Below are positions 10,118 to 19,411 of a stretch of DNA of 64,000 nt, one piece after another. This DNA is from Peribacillus kribbensis DSM 17871 (GTDB taxonomy: Bacteria; Bacillota; Bacilli; Bacillales; DSM-1321): assembly GCF_000430765.1 (NCBI RefSeq), contig NZ_KE387240.1:320196-384195 (forward strand), given 5' to 3'. Numbering within the stretch: position 1 is the stretch's first letter; each line of letters begins with the position of its first letter. The notes beneath the pieces were generated by a model, which saw only the letters and a list, made by a program, of their open reading frames with translations, was not told the DNA's origin and made no database searches. The translations under genes and the position numbers were made by a program.

Positions 10118-10166
10118 CCAATTAAATCTCATCGGACTTTTCTAAGCCGATGAGATTTTTAATTGG
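10118..10166. terminator. Bidirectional terminator
   Basis: A long stem (CCAATTAAATCTCATCGG with CCGATGAGATTTTTAATTGG) lies between the convergent aminopeptidase and methionyl-tRNA synthetase genes, with A/T runs on both sides. Confidence 0.85.
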
Positions 10167-10173
10167 CTCTTTT

Positions 10174-11811
10174 CTATTTTACCAATTGTTCATTCAGCCT
10201 TTTGAGTTCTTCTTCAATTCTTACAGGGTCGATTCGCTCAAACAAGGGTTCTACTTTGGATAATCGGAGGGACTTAACAACAAATGGTTTCCATTCTGCT
10301 GCTGATATGTTAATCATATCCTTGACTTTTTGGCTGGAAAATGGAAGGAAAGGGGTAAGGATATGGGCTAAATTTGAAAGCAGATAAACACAATCTGCCA
10401 AAGTTTGTCTGCAGGACACAGGAGTATCCTTTATTTGCTTCCAGGGCTGCTGGCAATCAAAGTATTTGTTCGAGAATCTAACCAGTTCGAATATTTTTTC
10501 CAATCCTTGTTTAAAGGAAGTGGTTTCAATGCAATGCCCTACTTCATTATATAATCGTTTAACCATACTCTGGATATTCATAGTTATTTCTTGTTCAGGT
10601 AATACACTATGGAATGACTTTTCAATAAATTTTAAGGTCCGGTTTACAAAGTTCCCATACGCCCCTAAGAGCTCGCCATTATGGCTATAAATGAATTCTT
10701 TCCAGGAAAAATCCGCATCCCGGTTTTCTGGGGCGTTGATCGTTAAGAAGTATCGTAAGGAATCTGGATGATACCTTTTCAGAAGATCTGGTACCCAGAC
10801 AGCCCAATTTTTACTTGTGGACAATTTCTTTTTTTCTAAAGTCAAATATTCATTTGATACGATATGCGTTGGCCATGCATCATTTTCAAGACCAGCCAGA
10901 ATCCCGGGCCAGATAATGGAATGGAATGGGATATTATCCTTTCCGTGAACGTAATAAGATTGAGCCGAAGAATTCCAAAAAGCTGAATCATCTTGATTTG
11001 TTTCTTTTGCCCAAAGTTTACTTGCTGTGTAATATCCAGAAACAGCCTCAATCCAAACGTAAATTTTCTTGTCTTCATATCCCTCAACTGGAACGCTTAC
11101 TCCGATAGGCAGTTCCCTTGAGACGGCCCGATCCTGCAAACCTTCCTTCAAATAGCGTTGTGTAAGCGAAATAGCATTTCTCCTCCAAAGATTCTTATCT
11201 TCAGCTTCCTGGGTATAGTTTTCCAAAACATTTTGGAAAGAGCTTAGAGAAAAATAAAAATGCTCCGCAAACTTTGAAGCAGGTTCATTCCCGCAAATTT
11301 TACATGTTCTTTCAAGCAGTTGCAGCGGTTCCAATATGGTAGAACAATGATCGCACTGGTCGCCGCGGGCAGGCTCTCTGCAAACAGGACAAATACCTTC
11401 AACATAACGATCAGGCAAAAACTGCTGACAATGATTGCAATAGGATTGTTCCGTTTCCTTTTTATAAATGAGTTTCTTTTCAAGCAAGCTTAGAAAAATC
11501 TCTTGAACGATTTGATGATGGTGCCTTGTGTCCGTTCGTGTATAAATATCATAGGAAAACCCTAATCCAGCAAAACAATCTTTGAATTCTTGGTGATACT
11601 GGTCAGCAATCACTTTGGGAGAAACATTTTCTTGTTTTGCCCTTACAGTAATCGGTGTCCCGTTACAATCGCTTCCAGAAACATACAGGACTTGTTCTCC
11701 TTTTAAACGGTAATACCTTGCCAGGATATCACCGGGCAGTAAACTGGAAATGTGACCTAAATGCAAGGAGCCATTCGCATAAGCCCAAGCTCCTCCGATA
11801 AAAATACTCAT
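10174..11811 (-). CDS. metG: Methionyl-tRNA synthetase
   Basis: A class I aminoacyl-tRNA synthetase of 545 residues that charges tRNA-Met. The HIGH motif reads HLGH at residues 17-20, and KMSKS reads KLSTS in [10 protein letters not shown]. The inserted connective domain holds two CxxC zinc knuckles (CNHC, CPVC, CDHC, CKIC). The C-terminal dimerisation domain of the long B. subtilis MetS (about 660 residues) is absent. Two full knuckles and short length suggest the second MetRS type that some bacilli carry beside the housekeeping enzyme; whether another copy exists cannot be seen here. ATG follows AGAGGAGG. Expression is controlled by the T-box leader upstream. Confidence 0.93.
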   Translation of the reverse strand: MSIFIGGAWAYANGSLHLGHISSLLPGDILARYYRLKGEQVLYVSGSDCNGTPITVRAKQENVSPKVIADQYHQEFKDCFAGLGFSYDIYTRTDTRHHHQIVQEIFLSLLEKKLIYKKETEQSYCNHCQQFLPDRYVEGICPVCREPARGDQCDHCSTILEPLQLLERTCKICGNEPASKFAEHFYFSLSSFQNVLENYTQEAEDKNLWRRNAISLTQRYLKEGLQDRAVSRELPIGVSVPVEGYEDKKIYVWIEAVSGYYTASKLWAKETNQDDSAFWNSSAQSYYVHGKDNIPFHSIIWPGILAGLENDAWPTHIVSNEYLTLEKKKLSTSKNWAVWVPDLLKRYHPDSLRYFLTINAPENRDADFSWKEFIYSHNGELLGAYGNFVNRTLKFIEKSFHSVLPEQEITMNIQSMVKRLYNEVGHCIETTSFKQGLEKIFELVRFSNKYFDCQQPWKQIKDTPVSCRQTLADCVYLLSNLAHILTPFLPFSSQKVKDMINISAAEWKPFVVKSLRLSKVEPLFERIDPVRIEEELKRLNEQLVK

Positions 11812-11839
11812 CAGAAAAAACCTCCTCTTATTATTCTTT

Positions 11840-12152
11840 TAAAATAAAAAACCCCGCCTTAACTGTAATAGTTAAGGGCGGGGTTTGAATTCCACGCGGT
11901 ACCACCTTAATTCGCAAATAGATCACACTATTCGCCTCAACAAGTACGGAGCAAAAATGAATGCTCTTATACTGTGACAAGGATAACGAGTGCCAAATCT
12001 CGCCGTATCCTACTGATACCAGGGGCACGTTCGGTACGAAGCTCAGAGACCATTGTTCAAATGAATGTTTTTGCTTCTTTTCAGCTCCCGAAGCTCTCTG
12101 TGGAAAACATGATCATTTTACTTTTTCTCTTCATTGCCTTTATTTGCTAATT
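11840..12152 (-). promoter_or_regulatory. T-box leader of metG (methionine-responsive)
   Basis: On the minus strand the canonical T-box core AAGGTGGTACCGCG lies at 11895-11908. A Stem I typical AGAGAGC element and a GGTCTCTGAGC element lie near 12040-12095. An ATG triplet at 12051-12053, just before GTCTCTGAG, sits where the specifier codon is expected and would match tRNA-Met. An attenuator hairpin follows. Uncharged tRNA-Met would pair with the leader and allow read-through into metG. Confidence 0.9.
11848..11887 (-). terminator. T-box attenuator hairpin
   Basis: On the minus strand, a GC-rich stem (AACCCCGCCCTTAACT with AGTTAAGGCGGGGTT) is followed by TTTTTTATTTT. It lies directly 3' of the T-box core, so it is the intrinsic terminator alternative to the antiterminator. 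Confidence 0.9.
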
Positions 12153-12158
12153 AAAAAT

Positions 12159-12187
12159 AGTGTATTCATTGATTGATCAAAAGTCAA
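12159..12187 (-). promoter_or_regulatory. Sigma-A promoter of the metG leader
   Basis: On the minus strand, TTGACT (12182-12187) is spaced 17 bases from TACACT (12159-12164), placing transcription start near 12152, just before the T-box leader. Confidence 0.75.
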
Positions 12188-12360
12188 TACTATAAAATTT
12201 TAGAGTATAATGATGGAAAAGGTGAGCTGCTCTAAAACAATGAAAATGATAGATTAATTTAATTTAAAATTGTTTTAAACAAGACGGGCTGGTACTTGAT
12301 TACACAGAAAGAATTTCAGTCGTATAACAAAGGAAGCAGGTTCATACAGGGAGGGTTTGC
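12188..12360 (+). other. Upstream region of the nitronate monooxygenase gene
   Basis: No coding potential seen. It holds the palindrome TTGTTTTAAACAA (12270-12282), a possible operator, and an AT-rich stretch with a TATAAT at about 12205-12210. The ribosome binding site GGGAGGG directly precedes the next gene. Confidence 0.4.
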
Positions 12361-13449
12361 ATGAGGTGGGATTCGGAATTGTGCAGGCAGCTGGAAATTG
12401 AGCTGCCGATTATTCAGGCTGGCATGGCTGGGGGTCCTGCAGGACCAGCCCTCGTTTCAGCTGTCTGCGAGGCGGGGGGCCTTGGGACCCTGGGCGGAGG
12501 ATATATGGCGCCATTGGATTTAAGGGAAGCAGTCAGGGAAATAAAAGAGCAAACATCAAAGCCTTTTGCTGTGAATTTGTTCAGTACGAAGTTTACGGAA
12601 GATTTTACAGGAAGCTTAGAGGTAAATGATATCTTAAATGTAATGAGAAAAAAGCTGGGGATTCCTGAAGTACACAGAGTTCCTTCCACGCAGGATCTTT
12701 TTGATGATCAATTCCAAGTCCTGCTGGAGGAAGGAGTTCCTGTTATCAGCACGGCCTTTGGCCTTCTGCCGCAGGACCATTTTAAAGCGGCCCTCGAAAA
12801 GGGAGTCATTTTCACCACAATGGTGACTAGTGTAAAGGAAGCCAGGCTGGCAGAGGAACAAGGGGTTCATGTCATCATAGCCCAGGGATCTGATGCAGGA
12901 GGCCATAGAGGGACGTTTGACGTCTCCCTTGAGCAGGACGGAATCAATGTCGGAACTCTTTCTCTCGTTCCGCAGATTGCTGATTCGGTCTCCGTACCTG
13001 TAGCCGCCGCGGGAGGAATTACAGATGGCCGGGGTGTGGCAGCCGCGTTTGCTTTGGGGGCCCAGGGTGTCCAGCTTGGAACAGCATTTTTATGCTGCAG
13101 CGAAAGCGCGGCACATCCTTCCTATAAAAAAGCAGTTTTAAAAAGCAATGAAGAAAGCACTGTTCTAACCAGGAGCTTTTCGGGCAGGCCGGCCAGAGGA
13201 ATCAGAAATCAATTTATTGAACACTTTGAACAGAGCGGCGCAGCTCCATTACGATATCCTGTTCAGAATACCCTGACAGGAGATATTAGAAAAGAAGCGG
13301 CAAGAACCGGCAATCCTGAATTTATGTCGTTATGGGCCGGGCAGGCAGCCGGACTTCTAAAGGAACAGCTGAGTGCGGCAGAATTCGTGGGCAAGATGGT
13401 CGCAGAGGCTGAACAAGTCATGCGGACACTTGCAAAGTTCTTAGACTGA
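12361..13449 (+). CDS. Nitronate monooxygenase family FMN enzyme (YrpB/FabK-like)
   Basis: A TIM-barrel flavoprotein of 362 residues from the NMO / 2-nitropropane dioxygenase superfamily, which also contains the enoyl-ACP reductase FabK. The visible marks are an N-terminal IIQAGMAGG loop, the AQGSDAGGHRG segment with the conserved histidine, AAGGITDGRGVAAA and the phosphate-binding GAQGVQLGTAF. The usual role is oxidation of toxic nitronates such as propionate-3-nitronate; an enoyl reductase activity cannot be excluded from sequence alone. A good GGGAGGG site precedes ATG 12361. It stands alone, divergent from the metG leader. Confidence 0.88.
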   Translation: MRWDSELCRQLEIELPIIQAGMAGGPAGPALVSAVCEAGGLGTLGGGYMAPLDLREAVREIKEQTSKPFAVNLFSTKFTEDFTGSLEVNDILNVMRKKLGIPEVHRVPSTQDLFDDQFQVLLEEGVPVISTAFGLLPQDHFKAALEKGVIFTTMVTSVKEARLAEEQGVHVIIAQGSDAGGHRGTFDVSLEQDGINVGTLSLVPQIADSVSVPVAAAGGITDGRGVAAAFALGAQGVQLGTAFLCCSESAAHPSYKKAVLKSNEESTVLTRSFSGRPARGIRNQFIEHFEQSGAAPLRYPVQNTLTGDIRKEAARTGNPEFMSLWAGQAAGLLKEQLSAAEFVGKMVAEAEQVMRTLAKFLD

Positions 13450-13673
13450 CAGGGAAATAGAAATGACAAGCATACCCTGGCTGCTTATTCAGGGGTTTGG
13501 GTGCTATTAGTATGAGAGATCCAATAAATGGCCTATATTCAGCCTTACGTTCTTGCGGCATTTACAATGTTCTGCTATACAGCCAGCCTCAAACATGATA
13601 GATTAAAAAACGGTGCAATGAGGGTTCAAAAAATAGCCGAATGTGTAAAATAAGGGTAAGGAGGCTGGAATAT

Positions 13674-14558
13674 ATGGAAAGATTAGAAGCTGGCACAGTA
13701 GTATCTCTTCAGGTAGACAGAGAAGCAAGGGCTGACAGAGAAGAGTCTTTTGGATTCTTTTTGACCAATGAGGAGGATGAAAGTGTCCTGTTACATAAAT
13801 CAGAAATAAAAGGTGAGATTCAGCTCGGCGATTCTGTAGAGGTTTTCCTTTATCAGGACAAGCAGGGACGCCTTGCTGCGACAATGGAAATCCCGGACGC
13901 GCAGGCTGGGAAATACGCCTGGGCCGAAGTGGTTGAAGTAAGATACGATCTGGGTGTATTTGTTAATATTGGTATATCGAAGGATATACTTGTGTCGCTT
14001 GACGACCTGCCGTTATTGGAAAATCTCTGGCCGGCACCTGGGGACAAATTGTACATTTCTCTAAAAACAGACCGCCAGGGAAGGCTGTTTGGAAAGCTTG
14101 CGACAGAAGATGTGATTGCAGGCATAAGCAAAAAAGCCCTTTTCAATATGAAAAACAGGGATGTGAAGGGCACCGTATACCGCCTGTTGAAGGTAGGTAC
14201 GTTCATTTTAACGGATGAAGGCTACAAGGGATTCATTCATGAGAGTGAACGAAAAAAAGAACCACGCCTGGGTCAGTTGGTCGATGGAAGGGTTATTGAT
14301 GTAAAAGAGGATGGAAGTTTGAATGTTTCTTTCCTGCCCCGTAAACAGGATCGACTGGATGATGATTCGGAGGTTCTTTATGAATACCTTATGGACCGCG
14401 GAGGGGCGATGCCTTTCAGCGATAAAAGCAGGCCTGAGGATATTCAGGCAAAGTTTGGACTCAGCAAGGCTTCCTTTAAACGGGCGCTTGGGAAGCTGAT
14501 GAAAGATAAAAAGATCTACCAGGAAGAAGGCTGGACCTATTCCATGGATCGAAAATAG
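13674..14558 (+). CDS. cvfB: CvfB family S1-like RNA-binding protein (YitL)
   Basis: Start chosen at ATG 13674, nine bases after AAGGAGG; an earlier ATG at 13641 lacks a site. The protein of 294 residues has three S1-type OB folds (about residues 1-65, 70-145, 150-220) and a C-terminal winged helix (about 230-290) with the FSDKSRPEDIQAKFGLSKA pattern of CvfB. In Staphylococcus CvfB is an RNA-binding regulator of virulence genes; in bacilli the role is less clear. Single gene with its own terminator. Confidence 0.9.
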   Translation: MERLEAGTVVSLQVDREARADREESFGFFLTNEEDESVLLHKSEIKGEIQLGDSVEVFLYQDKQGRLAATMEIPDAQAGKYAWAEVVEVRYDLGVFVNIGISKDILVSLDDLPLLENLWPAPGDKLYISLKTDRQGRLFGKLATEDVIAGISKKALFNMKNRDVKGTVYRLLKVGTFILTDEGYKGFIHESERKKEPRLGQLVDGRVIDVKEDGSLNVSFLPRKQDRLDDDSEVLYEYLMDRGGAMPFSDKSRPEDIQAKFGLSKASFKRALGKLMKDKKIYQEEGWTYSMDRK

Positions 14559-14563
14559 ACCCC

Positions 14564-14590
14564 GGGGCTGGCATGAGTCAGCCCTTTTCT
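14564..14590 (+). terminator. Terminator after cvfB
   Basis: Stem GGGCTG/CAGCCC followed by TTTTCT; it also reaches the 3' end of the convergent DUF2619 gene. Confidence 0.65.
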
Positions 14591-14864
14591 ATTTGCTCTT
14601 TAATCCAAAAATAATAAACCCAATCCCCATCAATATACAAAGTCCCTTAATAAATGAGATTTTTCCGGATAAACCAGCCAGGCCGATTATAGTGGTCAAA
14701 ATTAAAACAGAAGGGCCGATTAATGCCAAAATGGTATTGATATAAAATGCTTTTTCTAGGCTGTTATATTTAAACATTAAAACAGCGGCTGTAATTTCAA
14801 TAGATCCGGATAGTAGCCTAAGCATGATAATGGAAAGAAGCGCTTTTTCAATAAATACAACCAT
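14589..14864 (-). CDS. YqhV-like DUF2619 membrane protein
   Basis: A protein of 91 residues with three predicted membrane helices and the MLRLLSGSIEITAAVLM pattern of DUF2619, as in B. subtilis YqhV (a similarly short protein near the spoIIIA operon). A good GGGAGGG site precedes the ATG. Function unknown. Convergent with cvfB. Confidence 0.75.
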   Translation of the reverse strand: MVVFIEKALLSIIMLRLLSGSIEITAAVLMFKYNSLEKAFYINTILALIGPSVLILTTIIGLAGLSGKISFIKGLCILMGIGFIIFGLKSK

Positions 14865-15038
14865 TTGACCCTCCCAGGAACAATATTCTCCCTCAGTATA
14901 TGAACGAGAATATAAAAATAGTACAGGCTGGCCAACTGCTGGACAAGCGTACTAAATGGATCAGAACCTGAATACTCTGTATGGGATGGACAAACATGCC
15001 GGTATTTAATGAAGTTAAACATAGATAGGAAGGATTAA

Positions 15039-15650
15039 ATGGGGAGATTTTGGAAGAAGAACGGATTGGTGGTCTCAGGAGCCGCTATACAGGGTTTCGG
15101 GATGGGCGTGTTTTTGTTTCCTCACGCGATTCCTTCAGGAGGGGCAGGCGGACTGGCTGTACTTCTCAATTATTGGTTTCACCTGAATACGGGATTTGCT
15201 TTATGGATGGTAAACCTGATCATGCTGCTTTTGGCTGTAAATTACCTGGGAAGCAGCAGCACGATCTGGACCATAGTTTCCATTACAGTTACGTCCCTTT
15301 CGATTTACCTGTTTCAGACGCTCATTCATATTCCAGACAGCAATGTACTGGTAGACGTATGCCTCGGATCCATCTTCCTGGGAGTCGGAGTCGGCATCCT
15401 GCTGAGGGAAGGAGTATCTAACGGAGGGGTAGGGGTCATTGCCCTCATTATTTCACAGGCAAGGAATACCCTGCCTGGAAAACCGCTTTTCCTCATAAAC
15501 GGAAGTATCTTTATACTGACTGCTTCCATTATCAAATGGGAAATCATTCTTCAGGCCTTATTCAGCCAGTTTGTATCCACCTTGATTGTGGACCTCCTGG
15601 GAAAAATTCATAATGATCACAGCTACAGCATTACCTGGCGGAAAAAGTAG
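15039..15650 (+). CDS. YitT/YitE family (UPF0750) membrane protein
   Basis: 203 residues with about five membrane helices. The conserved loop IPSGGAGGLAVLLNYW and the second repeat GVSNGGVGVIALI define the YitT family. The cytoplasmic DUF2179 domain found in YitT itself is absent, as in the shorter B. subtilis paralogue YitE. AGGAAGG precedes ATG 15039. Function unknown; convergent with the MFS gene downstream. Confidence 0.85.
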   Translation: MGRFWKKNGLVVSGAAIQGFGMGVFLFPHAIPSGGAGGLAVLLNYWFHLNTGFALWMVNLIMLLLAVNYLGSSSTIWTIVSITVTSLSIYLFQTLIHIPDSNVLVDVCLGSIFLGVGVGILLREGVSNGGVGVIALIISQARNTLPGKPLFLINGSIFILTASIIKWEIILQALFSQFVSTLIVDLLGKIHNDHSYSITWRKK

Positions 15651-15651
15651 C

Positions 15652-16890
15652 TTAGATATAATCATACCGGACCACTGTTTTTGTATTGGGAGAACCGTCT
15701 TTTCCTTTTACATGAATCATGAATAATGCGGCCATTCCAATCACAAGGGTAAGGATGGCAAGGGAGACAAACATCCCTGTCCTGGACCATTCAATGAGCC
15801 GTGTAAAAATAGGCGGGCCGATAGCCACTCCCAAAAAACGCACCGAGCTATAGACCGATGTAACAAATCCCCTGAATTCCATACCCACAGAACCGGTGAT
15901 CAGGGTGTTCACGCATGGGAGAATAAGACCGGTCCCAAATGAACTGATCACCAATACAAATAAGAAGGGGACGATTTTTTCAAAAAAGACAAGCAGGCCA
16001 TAGGACAAGGTCATGGATAAAAATCCGATTACAATCAGCTTTTTCATCAGTTCCAGGTTTTTCGCAATCTTGCTTCCTGTAATATAGGATGTTGTACAGA
16101 GCACTAAAAGAGGAATAGCAAGAATTAGCCCCTTTGTAACTCCATCAATTTTATAGCTTTTTTCCAATACATCCGACAAATAAAAGAGGATCCCAAATAA
16201 AGTGAATAAGCAGGTTGCGCCTGCAAGGTAGGTGGCAAGCAGCCACCGCCAGTCTTTTTTATAAACCGTTTTGATTCCCAGTGCGTACTTGGCAAAGGGC
16301 GGGGGAGCTTTTTTGTTTTTCTTTTCCTTGATAAAGAAGGCTGTAAGCAGAATGGAAAGGAGACAAAAAATCGGAAAAGCATAAAAAGGTGCATACCATA
16401 CAAGAATTCCAAAAAGAGAACCCAAAATAGGAGAAAGGACCTTTCCAAATCCATTCGATGCTTCAACGACCCCAAGCACCCTGCTTTGTTCCCCGCCCTT
16501 AAAAAGGTCACCGGTCAATGCCATCGCAATCGGTGCAGTACCTGCCGCTCCAATTCCCTGAAGAATCCTGCCGATCATGATCAGGACATATGGACTTGAT
16601 AGTGAGGCAGATGCAAATCCAGCCAGCAAACCGCCTATGCCATAAATAATCAGGGAAGGGATGATGATTATCTTTCTCGAAAGCCGGTCAGAGAGATATC
16701 CCAGGACCGGAATGAAAATTGCTGCCGCAATGGAAAATACTGTAATGGTAAGGCTGACCTGCATGGCTGTCAGCCCTAGTGCGGACTTCATAGCCGGGAG
16801 CACGGGTATGAGCATGGAATTCCCAAGCGTCATGATTAAAGGGATTGACCCGATTGCGGCTACCGCCATGCCTTTGCTGGATGAGGACAT
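15652..16890 (-). CDS. MFS exporter, DHA1 type
   Basis: About 412 residues and 12 membrane helices. Family marks: the [10 protein letters not shown] loop between helices 2 and 3 and the [19 protein letters not shown] segment of drug:proton antiporters. Two starts are possible: ATG 16902 touches the AGAAGGG site, while ATG 16890 is spaced about 12 bases and is preferred. It resembles B. subtilis YmfD/YitG-type exporters. It is a clear paralogue of the MFS gene at 21153, with matching [12 protein letters not shown] and [17 protein letters not shown] blocks. Substrate unknown. Confidence 0.87.
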   Translation of the reverse strand: MSSSSKGMAVAAIGSIPLIMTLGNSMLIPVLPAMKSALGLTAMQVSLTITVFSIAAAIFIPVLGYLSDRLSRKIIIIPSLIIYGIGGLLAGFASASLSSPYVLIMIGRILQGIGAAGTAPIAMALTGDLFKGGEQSRVLGVVEASNGFGKVLSPILGSLFGILVWYAPFYAFPIFCLLSILLTAFFIKEKKNKKAPPPFAKYALGIKTVYKKDWRWLLATYLAGATCLFTLFGILFYLSDVLEKSYKIDGVTKGLILAIPLLVLCTTSYITGSKIAKNLELMKKLIVIGFLSMTLSYGLLVFFEKIVPFLFVLVISSFGTGLILPCVNTLITGSVGMEFRGFVTSVYSSVRFLGVAIGPPIFTRLIEWSRTGMFVSLAILTLVIGMAALFMIHVKGKDGSPNTKTVVRYDYI

Positions 16891-16918
16891 TCTTTTGCAC
16901 ATCCCTTCTAGTTTCTTT

Positions 16919-17419
16919 TTATTTCACCATTAAAGGCGGTGGAACGATCCACCCTTTATCTTTATTAACATCCAAAAGCTTAGCAGCATATTCTGCCAGC
17001 TGGTTGTGCAGGTCTCCGTACATTTCAGTTATATCTTTACGGACCGAGAGACCCATCACCAACGAGGCAGTCAGCATACCGGCATGAACTTCCTTCAATA
17101 CCATCGCCGAAATTTCGGGATCATTAAATCTGGCACCGGCAGGAATATCCTGCACTTCGACATTCGGACGGTCAGGCGGCGCAGGAGGAAGGCGTATGCC
17201 CGTCTCTTTCAAGATAACTTCCACTTGCTGGGCCCCCTGCTGAAGGCAATTATCCTTTAAATCCCCTAAAAACAGCTTTAAATCGTGGTCCCCTGTATGA
17301 TTAATAAACACCTGCAGTGATACAAGGAATGCCTTCGTTTCAAATAAATGGTTCCAAAGATAATAAACCTCACCCGAGTGCAGAGGCTCATCCTTTGGAT
17401 TTCCGTTTAAAATCCCCAT
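16919..17419 (-). CDS. DUF3231 family protein
   Basis: 166 residues, largely alpha-helical. It begins with the family pattern [18 protein letters not shown] and contains the [12 protein letters not shown] linker. DUF3231 proteins are common in spore formers and resemble ferritin-like four-helix bundles, but their role is not known. AAAAGGAGG precedes the ATG. It lies just upstream of and co-directional with the MFS gene (28 bases), so the two are probably cotranscribed. Confidence 0.82.
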   Translation of the reverse strand: MGILNGNPKDEPLHSGEVYYLWNHLFETKAFLVSLQVFINHTGDHDLKLFLGDLKDNCLQQGAQQVEVILKETGIRLPPAPPDRPNVEVQDIPAGARFNDPEISAMVLKEVHAGMLTASLVMGLSVRKDITEMYGDLHNQLAEYAAKLLDVNKDKGWIVPPPLMVK

Positions 17420-17510
17420 GTAGCTAATCCTCCTTTTTTTAATCTATTAGTATTCTTGCTAAGCTCGGACGAAATATGCACCCCGGTTTTTGTTCTAACA
17501 TAAAAATGGC

Positions 17511-17599
17511 CGCTGAAACAGAAATCTTGATGAGATCCCCAGCCTGTTTGCAGGGGCAGGAACCTAAGCCCCCTTGATGACATAGTCTGGGAAGAAGCG
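17511..17599 (+). ncRNA. Structured 5' leader of the ssu-like operon, class not recognised
   Basis: The 90 bases before the ABC operon can fold as a junction. CCCAG (17538-17542) pairs with CTGGG (17587-17591), and CGCT (17511-17514) pairs with AGCG (17596-17599). Inner hairpins CCTG/CAGG and GGGGC/GCCCC compete for two G residues. CTTGATGA occurs twice (17526-17533 and 17573-17580). No known riboswitch consensus was matched by eye. It could be a metabolite-sensing leader or simply a stable UTR. Confidence 0.4.
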
Positions 17600-17620
17600 A
17601 AAGAAAAAAGGGTGATGAGA

Positions 17621-18607
17621 ATGCGAATTCACAGAAGAATGTTTATGGTTTTGATTTGTGCTCTATCAGCTGTCCTGCTGCTTAGTGCCTGCTCAAGCCA
17701 AAGCACAAATAATTCTGCTTCAAATGAAAGGGGCCGTTTGACCCTTACAATCGGTTATCAAAAAAACGGTCCGCTGGTCATATTGAAATCGCTTGGGACT
17801 CTTGAAAAGAGCCTGAAAAAGAAGGGATACAGCGTAGAATGGAGAGAGTTTACGGCAGGGCCTGCACTTCTTGAAGCATTGAACGCAGGAAGCATCGATG
17901 TTGGCAGAACCGGCGATTCGCCTCCGATATTTGCCCAGGCCGCAGATACTCCTTTTGTGTATGTGGCAGCCGGAAAAACCAAGTATCAGGGAAGCGGGAT
18001 ACTGGTGCCAAAGGATTCAGCGATTAAGAGCCTTACGGATCTGAAAGGAAAGAGAATAGGATTCGCCAAGGGATCAAGCTCCCATTATCTGCTTGTAAAA
18101 GCTCTAAATAGGGCGGGAATTTCCTATAAGGATATCCAGCCAAGCTTTCTCCAGCCTGGAGATGCGCGGATAGCTTTTGAAAAGGGGAATATTGATGCAT
18201 GGGCCATCTGGGACCCCTTTACGGCAGATACAGAACTTAATTCTAATGCCAGAATGCTGGTAAATGGGAAGAATCTTACGACAGACCGGGATTTTTTCCT
18301 GGCGAATAAGGAATTTGCCAAAAAACACAAGAAAGTCCTTTCCATTCTTTTTAATGAAATCGAAAAATCTTCTAATTGGGCCAATGCTCATCATAAGGAG
18401 CTGGCAGCCATGCTATCCCCACTATTAAAAATAGATGAAAAATCGCTGCTGCTTTCCGCTGAACGAAGAGAGTATGGTATAGAGCCCATAACCCCAAGCA
18501 TTGTTGAGGAACAGCAGGAAATTGCAGACACGTATTTTGATCTTAAGATCATCCCTAAAAAGATAAAGGTAAAAGATGCTGTTGATGGCAGCCAGTTTAT
18601 TAAATAA
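17621..18607 (+). CDS. SsuA-like ABC transporter substrate-binding lipoprotein
   Basis: About 328 residues with a lipoprotein signal peptide ending at LLSAC. ATG 17621 is chosen because AAAAAGGG is well spaced; earlier in-frame GTG/ATG codons lie at 17612/17615. The family pattern (IGYQKNGPLVILK, LNAGSIDVGRTGDSPPIFAQAA, LKGKRIGFAKGSSSH) matches binding proteins for aliphatic sulfonates and taurine (SsuA/TauA, NMT1-like superfamily). It is the first gene of a binding protein, permease, ATPase operon. No SsuD monooxygenase is adjacent, so the ligand could be another organic sulfur or nitrogen compound. Confidence 0.87.
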   Translation: MRIHRRMFMVLICALSAVLLLSACSSQSTNNSASNERGRLTLTIGYQKNGPLVILKSLGTLEKSLKKKGYSVEWREFTAGPALLEALNAGSIDVGRTGDSPPIFAQAADTPFVYVAAGKTKYQGSGILVPKDSAIKSLTDLKGKRIGFAKGSSSHYLLVKALNRAGISYKDIQPSFLQPGDARIAFEKGNIDAWAIWDPFTADTELNSNARMLVNGKNLTTDRDFFLANKEFAKKHKKVLSILFNEIEKSSNWANAHHKELAAMLSPLLKIDEKSLLLSAERREYGIEPITPSIVEEQQEIADTYFDLKIIPKKIKVKDAVDGSQFIK

Positions 18608-18622
18608 TGAAGGGAGATTGCT

Positions 18623-19390
18623 ATGGATAAACAGGGAGAAACCAACGCCATCCAGACCGCTATTCCATGGATCATTCCCTTTCTGCTTTTGGCTGGCTGG
18701 CAGCTTTTTGCCTCTCTTGGTGCCATCCCCGCCAGAATTCTGCCTGCCCCTTTTGATGTATGTAAGGCAGCTGTCGGCCTTTTAAAAACTGGTGAGCTGC
18801 AGGATCATATAATGGTCAGCCTGGGAAGGGCCGTATCCGGGTTCGTGATCGGGGGCAGCATTGGTTTTCTGCTGGGATTGTTCAACGGGTTGTCTAAACT
18901 ATCGGAGCTTTTATTTGATACCTCCATCCAAATGCTAAGGACCATTCCTCACTTAGCACTGATTCCTTTGGTCATTCTTTGGTTTGGCATCGACGAGACC
19001 TCCAAAATTTTTATGGTCGCACTGGGAGTGCTCTTTCCGGTCTATGTAAACACCTATCATGGAATTAAATCTGTGGATAAAGGCCTGATCGAGATGGGAA
19101 AGGCGTATGGTTTAAGAGGATTTTATTTGTTTAAAACCGTCATTTTTCCTGGGGCATTATCCTCCATTTTGGTTGGTTTCCGCTTTTCGCTCGGTGTAAT
19201 GTGGATGACACTGATCGTAGCGGAAACGATATCAGCCCATTCCGGAATAGGCTATATGGCGATGAACGCAAGGGAATTTATGCAAATGGATGTTATTGTC
19301 CTCGCTATTTTGCTCTATGCTTTCTTTGGCAAGCTGTCCGATATGATCGCGAAGCTGCTGGAGAAGAGGTGGCTTAACTGGAATCGATAA
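18623..19390 (+). CDS. SsuC-like ABC permease
   Basis: 255 residues with six predicted membrane helices and the EMGKAYGLRGFYLFKTVIFP coupling loop (EAA motif) of BPD-type permeases. Fifteen bases after the binding-protein gene, with its own AAGGGAG site. It forms the membrane channel with the ATPase encoded next. Family: sulfonate/taurine/nitrate importers. Confidence 0.9.
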   Translation: MDKQGETNAIQTAIPWIIPFLLLAGWQLFASLGAIPARILPAPFDVCKAAVGLLKTGELQDHIMVSLGRAVSGFVIGGSIGFLLGLFNGLSKLSELLFDTSIQMLRTIPHLALIPLVILWFGIDETSKIFMVALGVLFPVYVNTYHGIKSVDKGLIEMGKAYGLRGFYLFKTVIFPGALSSILVGFRFSLGVMWMTLIVAETISAHSGIGYMAMNAREFMQMDVIVLAILLYAFFGKLSDMIAKLLEKRWLNWNR

Positions 19391-19411
19391 TCATCAATAG
19401 GAGGGTGGAGA

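Noticed and set aside
15039..15650. YitT family protein thought truncated for lacking DUF2179
   Set aside because: Shorter members such as B. subtilis YitE naturally lack that domain, and the gene has a proper start and stop.
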